The notes under the pieces were generated by a model. That model ran no database searches, was not told the origin of the DNA, and saw nothing but the letters and a program-made list of their open reading frames with translations. From contig JAATFT010000061.1 in assembly GCA_015655075.1 (NCBI GenBank), positions 1-43,379 of the forward strand: DNA of 43,379 nt. The letters are read 5' to 3'. Below, in pieces: positions 1-7,811 of this stretch. Made by a program: the position numbers and the translations under genes. This stretch comes from Clostridiales bacterium (GTDB taxonomy: Bacteria; Bacillota; Clostridia; Lachnospirales; Lachnospiraceae). How positions within the stretch are numbered: the first letter of the stretch is position 1; each line of letters begins with the position of its first letter.

Positions 1-27
1 GATCGTCGAAATCATGAAAATAATAAT

Positions 28-200
28 GTTACGGTTCACAGCTCTGCAAAAATCAGCAGATCTGTGAACCGTAACACGCTTCGCGATGCACACAAAACGC
101 AGAACCAGCGTTTTGGCGCTGCTATACTCCGGTTTTCTGTGACTTTCGCTTCGCTACACTCACAAAAAACACGTTGAGTATATCAGCTGTGAATAGTAAC
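28..200 (+). mobile_element. Family 1 MITE-like element, copy A
   Basis: This is a non-coding element of about 173 bp. Its ends are imperfect inverted repeats related to GTTACTATTCACAGC, and the left end carries GTTACGGTTCACAGC. The same sequence recurs at 15607-15780 (reverse orientation) and 25189-25361. The flanking octamers are ATAATAAT on the left and ATAAGAAT on the right, a 7/8 match that fits an aged 8-bp target duplication. Nothing in it looks translated. It lies just past the end of the class III aminotransferase gene. Confidence 0.8.
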
Positions 201-257
201 ATAAGAATACCTACAGCCAGCAACTGCCAGGAACCCTGCTGAAGCTTTATCAAGTTC

Positions 258-1607
258 TTATCTGCAGGCTTCAATGGCAGAACGAAGAATATCAAGTCCG
301 CTCTCAAGCTGAGCATCGGTAACCACAAGGGGACACAGGAAGCGGATGACATTGGAATAGGCTCCCGCACTCTCTACAATAAGACCGTGCCGGACACAGT
401 ATTCTATGATATCGGATACCAGCTTTGTGTTGGGGCTTTTGCTCTTTTTATCCGTTACGAATTCAATGCCTGTCATACAGCCAATTCCTCGTACCTCTCC
501 TACTTCCTCGTACTTTTCCAGCCAGAGATCAAATTCGCCCCTGCATTTTTTTGCAATCTCTAAGGAACGGGAACACAAATCGTCTCTTTCGATGATCTCG
601 ATTACCTTAAGTGCTGATGTACAGGCAAGGGCATTTCCTCCGAAGGTTCCGCCTATGATACCGTTCTTTACTCCGTTAAAAATTTCCGCAGAAGCTGTTA
701 TGGCACTTAAAGGTATCCCCCCGGCAATGGACTTGGCCGATGCAAGAATATCGGGTGCACAGCCTGCTTCCGCCCAGTAATTTGACACAAACATTCTTCC
801 GGAACGGGCGAATCCGGTCTGCACCTCATCGGCTATCAGCAGGATGCCTTTTTCATCACAAATTTTTCTTACAGCCTTTACCCATTCCATAGGAGCCGGG
901 ATAAAGCCGCCTTCCCCCTGGACAGGCTCCATTACCATAGCTGCCACATATTCTGCCGGGGATGCTTCCTCAAAAACCATCTCCAGCTTCTTGATATAAT
1001 AGGCAATTGCGCTTTCTTCACTGTACCCTTCCGGTCCTCTGTACAGATAAGGAAATTCTGCGCGGTATACACCGTCCGGAAATGGCCCCACTCCTGAAGC
1101 ATATGCCTTTTTTGCAGTCATGGTAGAGGTAAGAAGGGTTCTTCCGTGGAAGGCTCCTGAGAATACGATAATATTGGGTCTTCCCGTATAGGATTTTGCA
1201 ACCTTTACTGCATTTTCAACGGCTTCCGCACCGGAGTTGGCAAACATGGTTTTTCTTTTGGCTGCCTTTACGGGAACAATCTGATTCATTTTTTCCGCAA
1301 GCTTGATATAACCTTCGTGGGTAATAATATTCATCATTGCATGAAAATATTTATCGGCTTGCTCCTTCACGGCTTCCACCAGCTCGGGATGGCTGTATCC
1401 GATATTTAACACGCCGACACCTCCCACCCAGTCAAGGAATATATTTCCATCTACGTCTTCTATCATTGCTCCCTCTCCTCTGTTAATTACACAGGGATAC
1501 ACGGATTTAATGGCATTGGGCATTGCTTCCTTCCTTCTTTTCAAAATGGCACTGGCCTTTGGTCCCGGCAGAGGCGTATTGATTTTAGGTAAAGCATCTT
1601 TAAGCAT
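258..1607 (-). CDS. Class III PLP-dependent aminotransferase (GabT-like)
   Basis: A 449-aa fold-type I aminotransferase of the 4-aminobutyrate/omega-amino acid group. It should move an amino group from an omega-amino compound to a keto acid in the cytosol. Family landmarks are visible: NSGAEAVENAVK, GAFHGRT, MEPVQGEGG, the cofactor-binding DEVQTGFARSG, and the PLP lysine in SAKSIAGG (Lys292). I start it at 1607 because GGAGG lies 5 nt upstream; the ATG at 1619 would place that GGAGG inside the coding sequence. It is the last gene of an operon with an amino-acid ABC transporter and an iron alcohol dehydrogenase, which suggests amine to semialdehyde to alcohol catabolism. The substrate (GABA, 5-aminovalerate, taurine or beta-alanine) cannot be told from sequence alone. 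Confidence 0.9.
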   Translation of the reverse strand: MLKDALPKINTPLPGPKASAILKRRKEAMPNAIKSVYPCVINRGEGAMIEDVDGNIFLDWVGGVGVLNIGYSHPELVEAVKEQADKYFHAMMNIITHEGYIKLAEKMNQIVPVKAAKRKTMFANSGAEAVENAVKVAKSYTGRPNIIVFSGAFHGRTLLTSTMTAKKAYASGVGPFPDGVYRAEFPYLYRGPEGYSEESAIAYYIKKLEMVFEEASPAEYVAAMVMEPVQGEGGFIPAPMEWVKAVRKICDEKGILLIADEVQTGFARSGRMFVSNYWAEAGCAPDILASAKSIAGGIPLSAITASAEIFNGVKNGIIGGTFGGNALACTSALKVIEIIERDDLCSRSLEIAKKCRGEFDLWLEKYEEVGEVRGIGCMTGIEFVTDKKSKSPNTKLVSDIIEYCVRHGLIVESAGAYSNVIRFLCPLVVTDAQLESGLDILRSAIEACR

Positions 1608-1632
1608 ATAATCCTCCATTTCTGCGCCGTTT

Positions 1633-1704
1633 TAGAGTGTGTTTGAAAAACACTTGTGCCGTGGGGCGGTCAGAACGGTGCGATGATTTTTCAAACACGC
1701 TCTA
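1633..1704. mobile_element. Family 2 MITE-like element, 72-bp deletion derivative
   Basis: It begins TAGAGTGTGTTTGAAAAA and ends with the inverted repeat TTTTTCAAACACGCTCTA. The interior GGGGCGGTCAGAACGGTG matches the longer copy at 21313-21479, so this is an internal-deletion derivative. It sits between the dehydrogenase and aminotransferase genes and ends only a few bases before the aminotransferase RBS region. The terminal TA on both sides could be the target duplication. Confidence 0.75.
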
Positions 1705-1792
1705 GCGCATTATAATCTTTCAGGAATATCAGATCCCTGAAAATTAATGTTGTTACTATATAATTTCATTATTTGACCGTAATTTCAGCCTG

Positions 1793-2923
1793 TTAAATCG
1801 CACTAAGGTATATGTTCTTAATCTCTTCCGCTGTAAAAACCACCGGATGGTTTGCTATACTTGGTGCAGATATCTTCATGCAATTATCTGTAAGCCACTC
1901 TGCATCCTTCTCTTCAACTCCCATGTCACCCAGAGTTTCTGTCAGATGAAGCTCCAAAACCAGCTCTCTGATCTTATCCGTAAAGTCTTTTTCATCCCTG
2001 CCGCCAAGAAGCCTGGACAGCATAAAGAACTTATTCGGCGCTCCCTTAATCGAAGCTTCATAGACAAAGGGGGCAAGTGCAGCCAACCCCTTGCCGTGCA
2101 CCACATTTTTCAGTCCGCTTACAGGGTGTTCCATTCCGTGAAGTGCCGTGACGCCGGCTGTATTAATTACCATTCCGCCCAAGGTGCTGGCCAGGCATAA
2201 GCTGTCCCAGTCGTCCGGACCCTCTGCACCGGCATAAATTCTTCGGAGGCTGCCTGCGGCAAGTCTTACGCCCTCCAGGGCCATGATATCCGTTAAAGGC
2301 TGGGCGATTGAAGAGATATAGGCATCCATATTGTGGCACATGGCATCAAAGCCCACCGGAGCCAGAGTGCTTCTTGGCATTGTTTTCATAAGCAGCGGGT
2401 CTATAATAGAGCACGCAGGAACGATGGCACTGCAGCGCAGGGATTTTTTATCTAACGTATCCGGGTTGGTCATAACGGCAAAACCGTTACCCTCGCTGCC
2501 GGTACCGCAGGTTGTTGGTACCGCAAGAACGGGAAGGGCCTTGTTGCTGAATTTTCTGCCGTAAATATACTCGTTAATGTCTCCTTTGTTAGCGGTCTGA
2601 AAGGCAATTCCCTTTGCCGCATCCAGGCTGCTTCCTCCCCCAAGGGCAATCACAAGGTCACAGCCCTCCTCCTCCGCTGTCTGCGCTCCTTCATATACCG
2701 TAGTGGTCAGAGGATTGGGCGTTACCTTATCAAACAGGACATAGGAAACACCACTGCTTTTAAGCAGTTCTTCTGCCTTTGAGAGTAAGCCCGATTCCTT
2801 GGTGCTTCTGCCGCCGGTAACGATTAAGGCTCGTTTCCCCAGGGCTGCCGCTTTCTCTCCGATTAAATCCGATTTTCCCCGGCCAAATACCAGATTGACC
2901 GGCAAATAGTACTGAAATTCCAT
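1793..2923 (-). CDS. Iron-containing (group III) alcohol dehydrogenase
   Basis: A 376-aa NAD(P)H-dependent alcohol/aldehyde oxidoreductase. The N-terminal half has the dinucleotide region GGGSSLDAAKG and the family segment GTGSEG. The C-terminal half has the metal-binding pattern: GFDAMCHNMDAYIS, ALHGMEHPVSG and VVHGKGLAAL supply the Asp/His ligands. The start at 2923 follows AGAGG at good spacing; an upstream in-frame ATG at 2971 would translate an intercistronic hairpin. Next to an omega-aminotransferase and an amino-acid importer, it probably reduces the semialdehyde made by the aminotransferase. 4-Hydroxybutyrate dehydrogenase and sulfoacetaldehyde reductase are known activities in this family, but neither is proven here. 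Confidence 0.9.
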   Translation of the reverse strand: MEFQYYLPVNLVFGRGKSDLIGEKAAALGKRALIVTGGRSTKESGLLSKAEELLKSSGVSYVLFDKVTPNPLTTTVYEGAQTAEEEGCDLVIALGGGSSLDAAKGIAFQTANKGDINEYIYGRKFSNKALPVLAVPTTCGTGSEGNGFAVMTNPDTLDKKSLRCSAIVPACSIIDPLLMKTMPRSTLAPVGFDAMCHNMDAYISSIAQPLTDIMALEGVRLAAGSLRRIYAGAEGPDDWDSLCLASTLGGMVINTAGVTALHGMEHPVSGLKNVVHGKGLAALAPFVYEASIKGAPNKFFMLSRLLGGRDEKDFTDKIRELVLELHLTETLGDMGVEEKDAEWLTDNCMKISAPSIANHPVVFTAEEIKNIYLSAI

Positions 2924-2940
2924 GCTAAAACCTCTTTTCC

Positions 2941-2967
2941 GGATACCAGATCCGTGATCTGGTATCC
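2941..2967 (-). promoter_or_regulatory. Intercistronic hairpin between binding protein and dehydrogenase genes
   Basis: A perfect 12-bp inverted repeat (GGATACCAGATC and its complement) with a 3-nt loop. It lies between the binding-protein stop codon and the dehydrogenase RBS and has no following T run. It is therefore more likely an mRNA-stabilising or expression-balancing hairpin than a terminator. Confidence 0.65.
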
Positions 2968-2977
2968 CCATTTTTAA

Positions 2978-3916
2978 CTATTTCACATTCGTTGTTTTGC
3001 CTTCCTCCACGCCGACAAAGTAATCTTCCGTCAGACCGTAATTCTTCAGGATGGTTAACAGGGTACCGTCTTCCTTCATCTCATTGAGGCTCTTATTAAC
3101 CTCATCCAGGAAAGCCTTATCTGCAAAGCGTACCGCAGCGCCGATCTGGCCGCTGGCCTCTGCTTCGTAAGGAGATAAAAGCTTTAAATTAAGGGCGCTG
3201 TCCGAGGAAAGCGTATATCCGGCTACAATTCCGTCTGTTACAACTGCATCCAACTTGCCCATGTTAACAGCAGTCATAAGTGTCGCCTGATTGTCATAGG
3301 CCTCAAGCTTACCGATCTTACCTTCATCCAGCCATTTCTGGGCTGTTTCATAGAAGGTCGTTCCGGGCTGTGCACCGATTGTCTTACCCTTTAAATCATC
3401 TTTGTCTGCAATACTGGAATCAGACGGTATAACTACCGCTTCTCCTTCCTGATACCATTTATCCGTAAAGGCTGCAATCTGGAGTCTTTCATCTTTTACA
3501 TACATGGCATCAACAACCATATCAATATTGTTGTTATTAAGCTCTACCAAAAGGTTGGCAAAGTCAATTACCTTCATCTGGATATCCGGTATGCCAAGAC
3601 GCTTGCATATCTCACGGAGAATTTCAATGTCAACTCCCTCTAATTCGCCGGTCTCAACATCCATATAGGAAAAAGGCGCGTCATTGGAAGAACCGATAAG
3701 GATATAGCCTTTTTCCTTAATCTTCTGCAGCATCTCGGATTCACCCGACGCGGTCTGCGTGGCATCTCCAGTGGATTCGGGGACAGATTCTTCCGTAGAA
3801 GCTGCCGTGGTATTTTCTTTAGAGCCTTCCTTTGCACCGCAGCCTGCCAGCACCGATAGGGGCAGCAAAAATGTTAACAGCAGAGCAATACTTTTTTTCA
3901 GATTTCTTCTCTTCAT
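2978..3916 (-). CDS. Amino-acid ABC transporter substrate-binding lipoprotein
   Basis: A 312-aa extracytoplasmic solute-binding protein, family 3 (polar amino acid type). It has a basic N-terminus, a hydrophobic stretch and the lipobox LSVLAGC, with lipidated Cys26, followed by a Ser/Thr/Glu-rich linker. The mature protein opens with LIGSSNDAPFSYMD and ELEGVDIEILREICKRLG, typical of the GlnH/HisJ fold; VVDAMYVKDER and GKTIGAQPGTTFYE also fit. AAAGGA immediately precedes the first ATG (3925), so the second ATG, nine bases further on, has the better spacing and was chosen. It is the first component encoded after the permease and ATPase and should deliver the substrate used by the downstream enzymes. 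Confidence 0.92.
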   Translation of the reverse strand: MKRRNLKKSIALLLTFLLPLSVLAGCGAKEGSKENTTAASTEESVPESTGDATQTASGESEMLQKIKEKGYILIGSSNDAPFSYMDVETGELEGVDIEILREICKRLGIPDIQMKVIDFANLLVELNNNNIDMVVDAMYVKDERLQIAAFTDKWYQEGEAVVIPSDSSIADKDDLKGKTIGAQPGTTFYETAQKWLDEGKIGKLEAYDNQATLMTAVNMGKLDAVVTDGIVAGYTLSSDSALNLKLLSPYEAEASGQIGAAVRFADKAFLDEVNKSLNEMKEDGTLLTILKNYGLTEDYFVGVEEGKTTNVK

Positions 3917-4004
3917 AATCTTCATTCCTTTCTTTCTTGTTATTTTGCATATGCCGGTTTTGGATTTATAAAAAGCTTTGTTAAAAGCGAAGCATTATAA
4001 GGCA

Positions 4005-4709
4005 TTAACGGGCCCTCTTGAGCATGCGTTCCACCATTCTGCTTAGATACGAAAGGGGTATGCTTAAGCAAAGGTATACAAGAGCCAGAATGGTATATGC
4101 TTCCACAGTAAGAAAGGTCTGGGAAGCATAGGTCTTGGTCCTAAGGAGAAGCTCCTGCACAGAGATCATGGCCAGCAAAGAGGTATCCTTAATAAGCATT
4201 ACAAGATAGTTCCCGAATACCGGAACGGAATTCCTAAGGGCCGGCGGCATAATAAAGTGAAAAAGCACCTTATTCTCACTAAAGCCCAGTGCCAGGCCCG
4301 CCTCCCGCTGGCCGGAATCAATGGCCAGAATGGCAGAGCGGATAACTTCCGACATATAACAGCCATAGTTAATTGCAAAGCCAATGATACCACAGGTAGA
4401 AGCCTCCAGCTGGATATTGGTATCATAGCCGAACAGGGAGAGTATGCTGTTTAGCAGAATCGGCACCACATAATAGATGTAGAAGAACTGAACCAGAAGC
4501 GGTGTACCGCGAACCAGTTCAATGATGATTGCTAAGATGCGGCTTAGAATTTTAATCTTTGAGAGCCTGCCGACTGCTACTAATAACGCCACAGCCAACG
4601 CACAGGCAAAGCCTGCCAGGGTAATGAAGAGGACGATTCCTATCCCTCCCCATAGACTGGGGCCCAAGGTATCTAAGGCCTTTTTAAAATGTAATTCCAT
4701 ATTGTTCAT
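4005..4709 (-). CDS. Amino-acid ABC transporter permease (HisM/GlnP type)
   Basis: A 234-aa inner-membrane subunit with about five hydrophobic helices. It carries the EAA loop EAGLALGFSENKVLFHFIMPPALRN, which docks on the ATPase. The N-terminal GIGIVLFITLAGFACALAVALLVAVGRLS region and ELVRGTPLLVQFFYIYY are standard for polar amino-acid permeases. It begins 13 bp after the ATPase stop and precedes the binding protein by 88 bp, all in one orientation. One permease gene is present, so the transporter is presumably a homodimeric permease. Confidence 0.93.
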   Translation of the reverse strand: MNNMELHFKKALDTLGPSLWGGIGIVLFITLAGFACALAVALLVAVGRLSKIKILSRILAIIIELVRGTPLLVQFFYIYYVVPILLNSILSLFGYDTNIQLEASTCGIIGFAINYGCYMSEVIRSAILAIDSGQREAGLALGFSENKVLFHFIMPPALRNSVPVFGNYLVMLIKDTSLLAMISVQELLLRTKTYASQTFLTVEAYTILALVYLCLSIPLSYLSRMVERMLKRAR

Positions 4710-4722
4710 CTCCTAGTTTTTG

Positions 4723-5451
4723 TTATAGTACCCTGGCTAAGAATGACTTGGTTCTCTCATTCTTCGGCTGTGTAAAGATATCGCATGGAACTCCTTCCTC
4801 CACAATATAGCCGCCGTCCATAAAGATAACCCTGTCTGCCACATCCCTGGCAAAACCCATTTCGTGGGTTACCACTATCATTGTCATCCCTTCGCCTGCA
4901 AGCTGCTTCATGACCTCCAGTACATCCCCCACCAGCTCCGGGTCCAGAGCGGAGGTGGGCTCATCAAAGAGAAGAATTTCCGGCTTCATGGCCAGAGCTC
5001 TTGCTATGGCTACCCTTTGCTGCTGCCCGCCGGAAAGGGCAGCGGGATACGTATCGGCCTTGCTTTCCAGTCCCACCTTGCGAAGAAGCTCCATGGCCTG
5101 TTCCCTGGCTTCCTTATGGGACACTTTATTCAATTTGACCGGTGCATACATTACATTTTCCAATGCGTTTTTTAACGGGAATAAGTTAAATTTCTGGAAC
5201 ACCATCCCCACGTGTTTCCTATAATCGGTAACCTTCTTCCCAAGACAGGTGATATCCTGTCCCAGATACAGTATTTCTCCGCCGGTAGGCTGCTCTAACA
5301 GATTGACACAACGCAGCAGCGTGCTTTTACCCGAACCGGAAGGCCCGATTATTACTATTACTTCTCCTTTACTCACCGAAAGATTAATATCTCTTAGTAC
5401 TTCCAGGTCATCAAAACATTTGGACAGTTTTTTTATTTCAAGCATTTCCAT
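4723..5451 (-). CDS. Amino-acid ABC transporter ATP-binding protein (GlnQ type)
   Basis: A 242-aa ABC ATPase. Walker [11 protein letters not shown]-loop FQKFNLFP, signature LSGGQQQR, Walker [14 protein letters not shown] and H-loop VVTHEMGF are all intact. Length and motifs match the polar amino-acid (GlnQ/HisP) subfamily. It is the first gene of the transporter and catabolic operon. A strong terminator-like hairpin lies only 25 bp upstream, so expression may depend on read-through or attenuation. A second in-frame ATG (MLEIKK) six bases later is an equally good start. Confidence 0.93.
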   Translation of the reverse strand: MEMLEIKKLSKCFDDLEVLRDINLSVSKGEVIVIIGPSGSGKSTLLRCVNLLEQPTGGEILYLGQDITCLGKKVTDYRKHVGMVFQKFNLFPLKNALENVMYAPVKLNKVSHKEAREQAMELLRKVGLESKADTYPAALSGGQQQRVAIARALAMKPEILLFDEPTSALDPELVGDVLEVMKQLAGEGMTMIVVTHEMGFARDVADRVIFMDGGYIVEEGVPCDIFTQPKNERTKSFLARVL

Positions 5452-5475
5452 GTGTCCACCTTCCTTCCTATTCGA

Positions 5476-5521
5476 TAAAAAAAGGCAATGGGCTTTTATA
5501 TTTCAAAAAGCACCATTGCCT
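5476..5521 (-). terminator. Rho-independent terminator/attenuator before the ABC operon
   Basis: On the minus strand a GGCAATGG-containing stem with about 14 paired bases is followed by seven T residues. It lies downstream of the cytidylate-kinase-like gene and only 25 bp before the ATPase start. There is no room for a promoter between it and the start codon, so it either terminates the upstream gene with partial read-through or acts as a regulated attenuator. Confidence 0.8.
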
Positions 5522-5602
5522 AGATCTCATACCTTATTATGATTTGATTTAAAGTTAATTTTATTTAGCTTATGTATTTTTTTCCTGCCAAAGGCCTGTC
5601 TG

Positions 5603-6208
5603 TTACATCGGAATATTGAATTTCTTACGGATGATATCCGTTAATACATCGCAGGTCCCTTCTACTCCAAGAAGGCTTGAATCCAGCATTACATGTTTAT
5701 AGTCCTTATCCGACATGGAATAGCCGCAATAGTGTTTATGGTAGGATTCTCTGGCTTTATCCACGGAAGCAATCATTTTCTTTGCTTCATCAGGTCTCAT
5801 ATTCAGCCTTTCCACGCAGTTTGCAAATCTTGCTTCATAGGGCGCATAGATAAAGACATTGATGATATTGTTATGATCCTTTAATATATGGTCGGCACAT
5901 CGGCCTACGATAATGCAAGACTCCCGTTCTGCCAAATCAATTATAATCTTCCTCTGAACAGCAAAGATAGAATCCTGAATAGCGGTTGTTCCCATACCCA
6001 GGGGATAGTTCATATTAAAGAATGCCGATTTCGCACTTTCCTCCACATCACTGATGGTGGAAACAGGAAGCTTCAGATTCTCGGAGGTCATCTCCACAAT
6101 ATCCCTGTCGTAATATTCAATTCCCAGCTTCTCGCTGACCAGCCTTGCAATGGGTCTTCCCAGGCTGCCGAACTGCCTTGCAATCGTTACTACAAATTTC
6201 TTACTCAT
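5603..6208 (-). CDS. Cytidylate-kinase-like P-loop protein
   Basis: A 201-aa protein resembling the cytidylate-kinase-like family common in Firmicutes. The N-terminus VVTIARQFGSLGRPIARLVSEKLG has the position and pattern of the family's GSGGREI P-loop, but GSLGRP replaces the usual glycine-rich turn. The later segments DRDIVE, CIIVGRCADHIL and RPDEAKKMI fit the kinase fold. I take ATG 6208 (MSKKF) rather than GTG 6217. It is divergent from the PucR regulator and upstream of the ABC operon. The altered P-loop makes genuine CMP kinase activity doubtful, so it may have another nucleotide-linked role. Confidence 0.75.
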   Translation of the reverse strand: MSKKFVVTIARQFGSLGRPIARLVSEKLGIEYYDRDIVEMTSENLKLPVSTISDVEESAKSAFFNMNYPLGMGTTAIQDSIFAVQRKIIIDLAERESCIIVGRCADHILKDHNNIINVFIYAPYEARFANCVERLNMRPDEAKKMIASVDKARESYHKHYCGYSMSDKDYKHVMLDSSLLGVEGTCDVLTDIIRKKFNIPM

Positions 6209-6312
6209 ATTGAACACTTCTTTCTCTTTAAATGTCCTCTTTCATTGAACTTATTATACCCCCTTAACCCTATGGGTTACAATGGTCGTTTACTCCAATT
6301 TTTTTTATGACT

Positions 6313-6342
6313 ATTGTACTTTAAGTACAATGGTGATATACT
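6313..6342 (+). promoter_or_regulatory. Promoter with perfect 19-nt palindrome (operator candidate)
   Basis: ATTGTACTTTAAGTACAAT at 6313-6331 is a perfect 9+1+9 inverted repeat. A sigma-A-like promoter overlaps it: TTGTAC (6314-6319), a 17-bp spacer and TATACT (6337-6342), reading into the PucR-type regulator. The palindrome covers the -35 box in the intergenic region shared with the divergent kinase-like gene, as expected for an autoregulatory operator. Confidence 0.6.
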
Positions 6343-6372
6343 TAATAATTATATTCGAAGGGAAAAACAGCT

Positions 6373-7491
6373 ATGGGAACACAGGTAACCGATTTATATG
6401 ATTGCGAAAAAGAAAAATACAGCCTTACCCTTCACGGCGGGGATGCGGGTCTGACCAATTCCGTTTCCTGGGTATATTTAGCCGAAGATATCCAGAACAT
6501 GTCCTTTCTAAAGGGCGGGGAGCTGGTAATCACCACGGGTCTTTTTATCCAAAGCGGCATAAAGCTATATGATTTTATACGCTCCTTAGTTACCTGCAAT
6601 TGCAGCGGAATTTTAATCAATGTGGGCAAATATATCAATATCACGGATATTACGGAAGAGATTAAAGAATTCTGCACCGTCAGCAAATTTCCCCTATTCA
6701 CCATGCCCTGGAAAGTTCATCTCATTGATATCATGCAGGATTACTGCGGCATCCTCTTACGTAATACCCGGAATACAGATCATCTGAACGCTGCTTTTCA
6801 GGGGGCCATATACCAGAACCCTGTCCATGAGAATATCCTCCTTACCTTAAACCAGTACGGCTTTCCTACCACGGCAGAATACCGGATAATCGTGATACAA
6901 AATCTTAAGAATACCACCAGAATTACCTTTTCCTTAAACCGCCATAAGTTAAAATATCACCTGTTTGAGCATGAGAACCGGCAGATATTAATCTACCTCT
7001 CCTCCCAGGCCCACCCGCCACTCAGTAAAATCATTGAAATACTTTTGTTCTGCGACAGTGTAACACTTGGCATCAGCAACACCATTCATTCCCTGACGGA
7101 AATCGGCCACTGCTACAAGCGCGCCCTTTTCTCCCTGGCAGCGGCAATGTTCTGGAACATTCCCTCCGTTAATTTCGATGACCTGGGGTTCTTTCAGATA
7201 CTCTTCTCTTCCTCAGACCCAAAGATGCTTAAGGACATTTACCAGAACAGCTTAGGCAGGCTGGAACAGTTTGACGGGGCTCATGGCTCGGATTATACGG
7301 ATACCCTGCGCATCTTCCTGCTGTCTGACTGCAATCTTTTAGAAACCGCCTCCAAAATGCATATTCATCGCAATACCATCATATACCGGATTAAAAAAAT
7401 TAAAGAGCTTTTGGGAACGGAACTGGATAATTCCAAAATCAAATTCGACCTGCTGATGGCCTTTTATATAAGGGAGTATTTTTCGATATAA
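6373..7491 (+). CDS. PucR-family transcriptional regulator
   Basis: A 372-aa regulator. The first 110-120 residues match the PucR N-terminal (purine catabolism) domain, with SWVYLAEDIQNMSFLKGGELVITTG. The C-terminus has the PucR helix-turn-helix pattern: TLRIFLLSDCNLLETASKMHIHRNTIIYRIKKIKELLG. A GGDEF-like middle domain probably links them. Members of this family typically activate catabolic genes in response to small nitrogenous ligands. Its position divergent from the ABC/aminotransferase block makes that block the obvious target. AAGGGA lies about nine bases before the ATG. Confidence 0.9.
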   Translation: MGTQVTDLYDCEKEKYSLTLHGGDAGLTNSVSWVYLAEDIQNMSFLKGGELVITTGLFIQSGIKLYDFIRSLVTCNCSGILINVGKYINITDITEEIKEFCTVSKFPLFTMPWKVHLIDIMQDYCGILLRNTRNTDHLNAAFQGAIYQNPVHENILLTLNQYGFPTTAEYRIIVIQNLKNTTRITFSLNRHKLKYHLFEHENRQILIYLSSQAHPPLSKIIEILLFCDSVTLGISNTIHSLTEIGHCYKRALFSLAAAMFWNIPSVNFDDLGFFQILFSSSDPKMLKDIYQNSLGRLEQFDGAHGSDYTDTLRIFLLSDCNLLETASKMHIHRNTIIYRIKKIKELLGTELDNSKIKFDLLMAFYIREYFSI

Positions 7492-7557
7492 ATTTTATTG
7501 CTTAAAATTAATTTATCCGTTACAATAAACTTATTCCATTTACGAAAGGAGTTTGTA

Positions 7558-7779
7558 ATGAAAAAAATTAAGCGCGTATTAGCTATGATTGCTGTTATTT
7601 TTTTAGTTTCCTTATATGGACTGACTTTATATGCCGCCCTTACTTCTTCGCCCGACTCACATGCTTTATTTCAGGCCAGCTTATACTGTACCGTAGCGGT
7701 TCCCATTATGATATATGCCTATATATTAGTGTACCGCCTGCTAAAAAAAGATTCACAGGATAAAATTCATAAAGAATGA
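7558..7779 (+). CDS. Small two-helix membrane protein, function unknown
   Basis: A 73-aa protein starting at ATG 7558, preceded by AAAGGAG at seven bases. It has two predicted membrane helices (about residues 7-27 and 42-62) joined by a short polar loop SSPDSH, and a lysine-rich C-terminal tail. I do not recognise a named family. It follows the PucR gene by 66 bp on the same strand and may be cotranscribed. An upstream in-frame codon at 7498 lacks an RBS. Confidence 0.7.
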   Translation: MKKIKRVLAMIAVIFLVSLYGLTLYAALTSSPDSHALFQASLYCTVAVPIMIYAYILVYRLLKKDSQDKIHKE

Positions 7780-7811
7780 CAGCAGGCAGAATCCATTTGG
7801 GGGCTTGTTTT

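Noticed and set aside
122..370. 82-aa minus-strand ORF at the window start
   Set aside because: It overlaps the family 1 element and the end of the aminotransferase gene in another frame and has no RBS.
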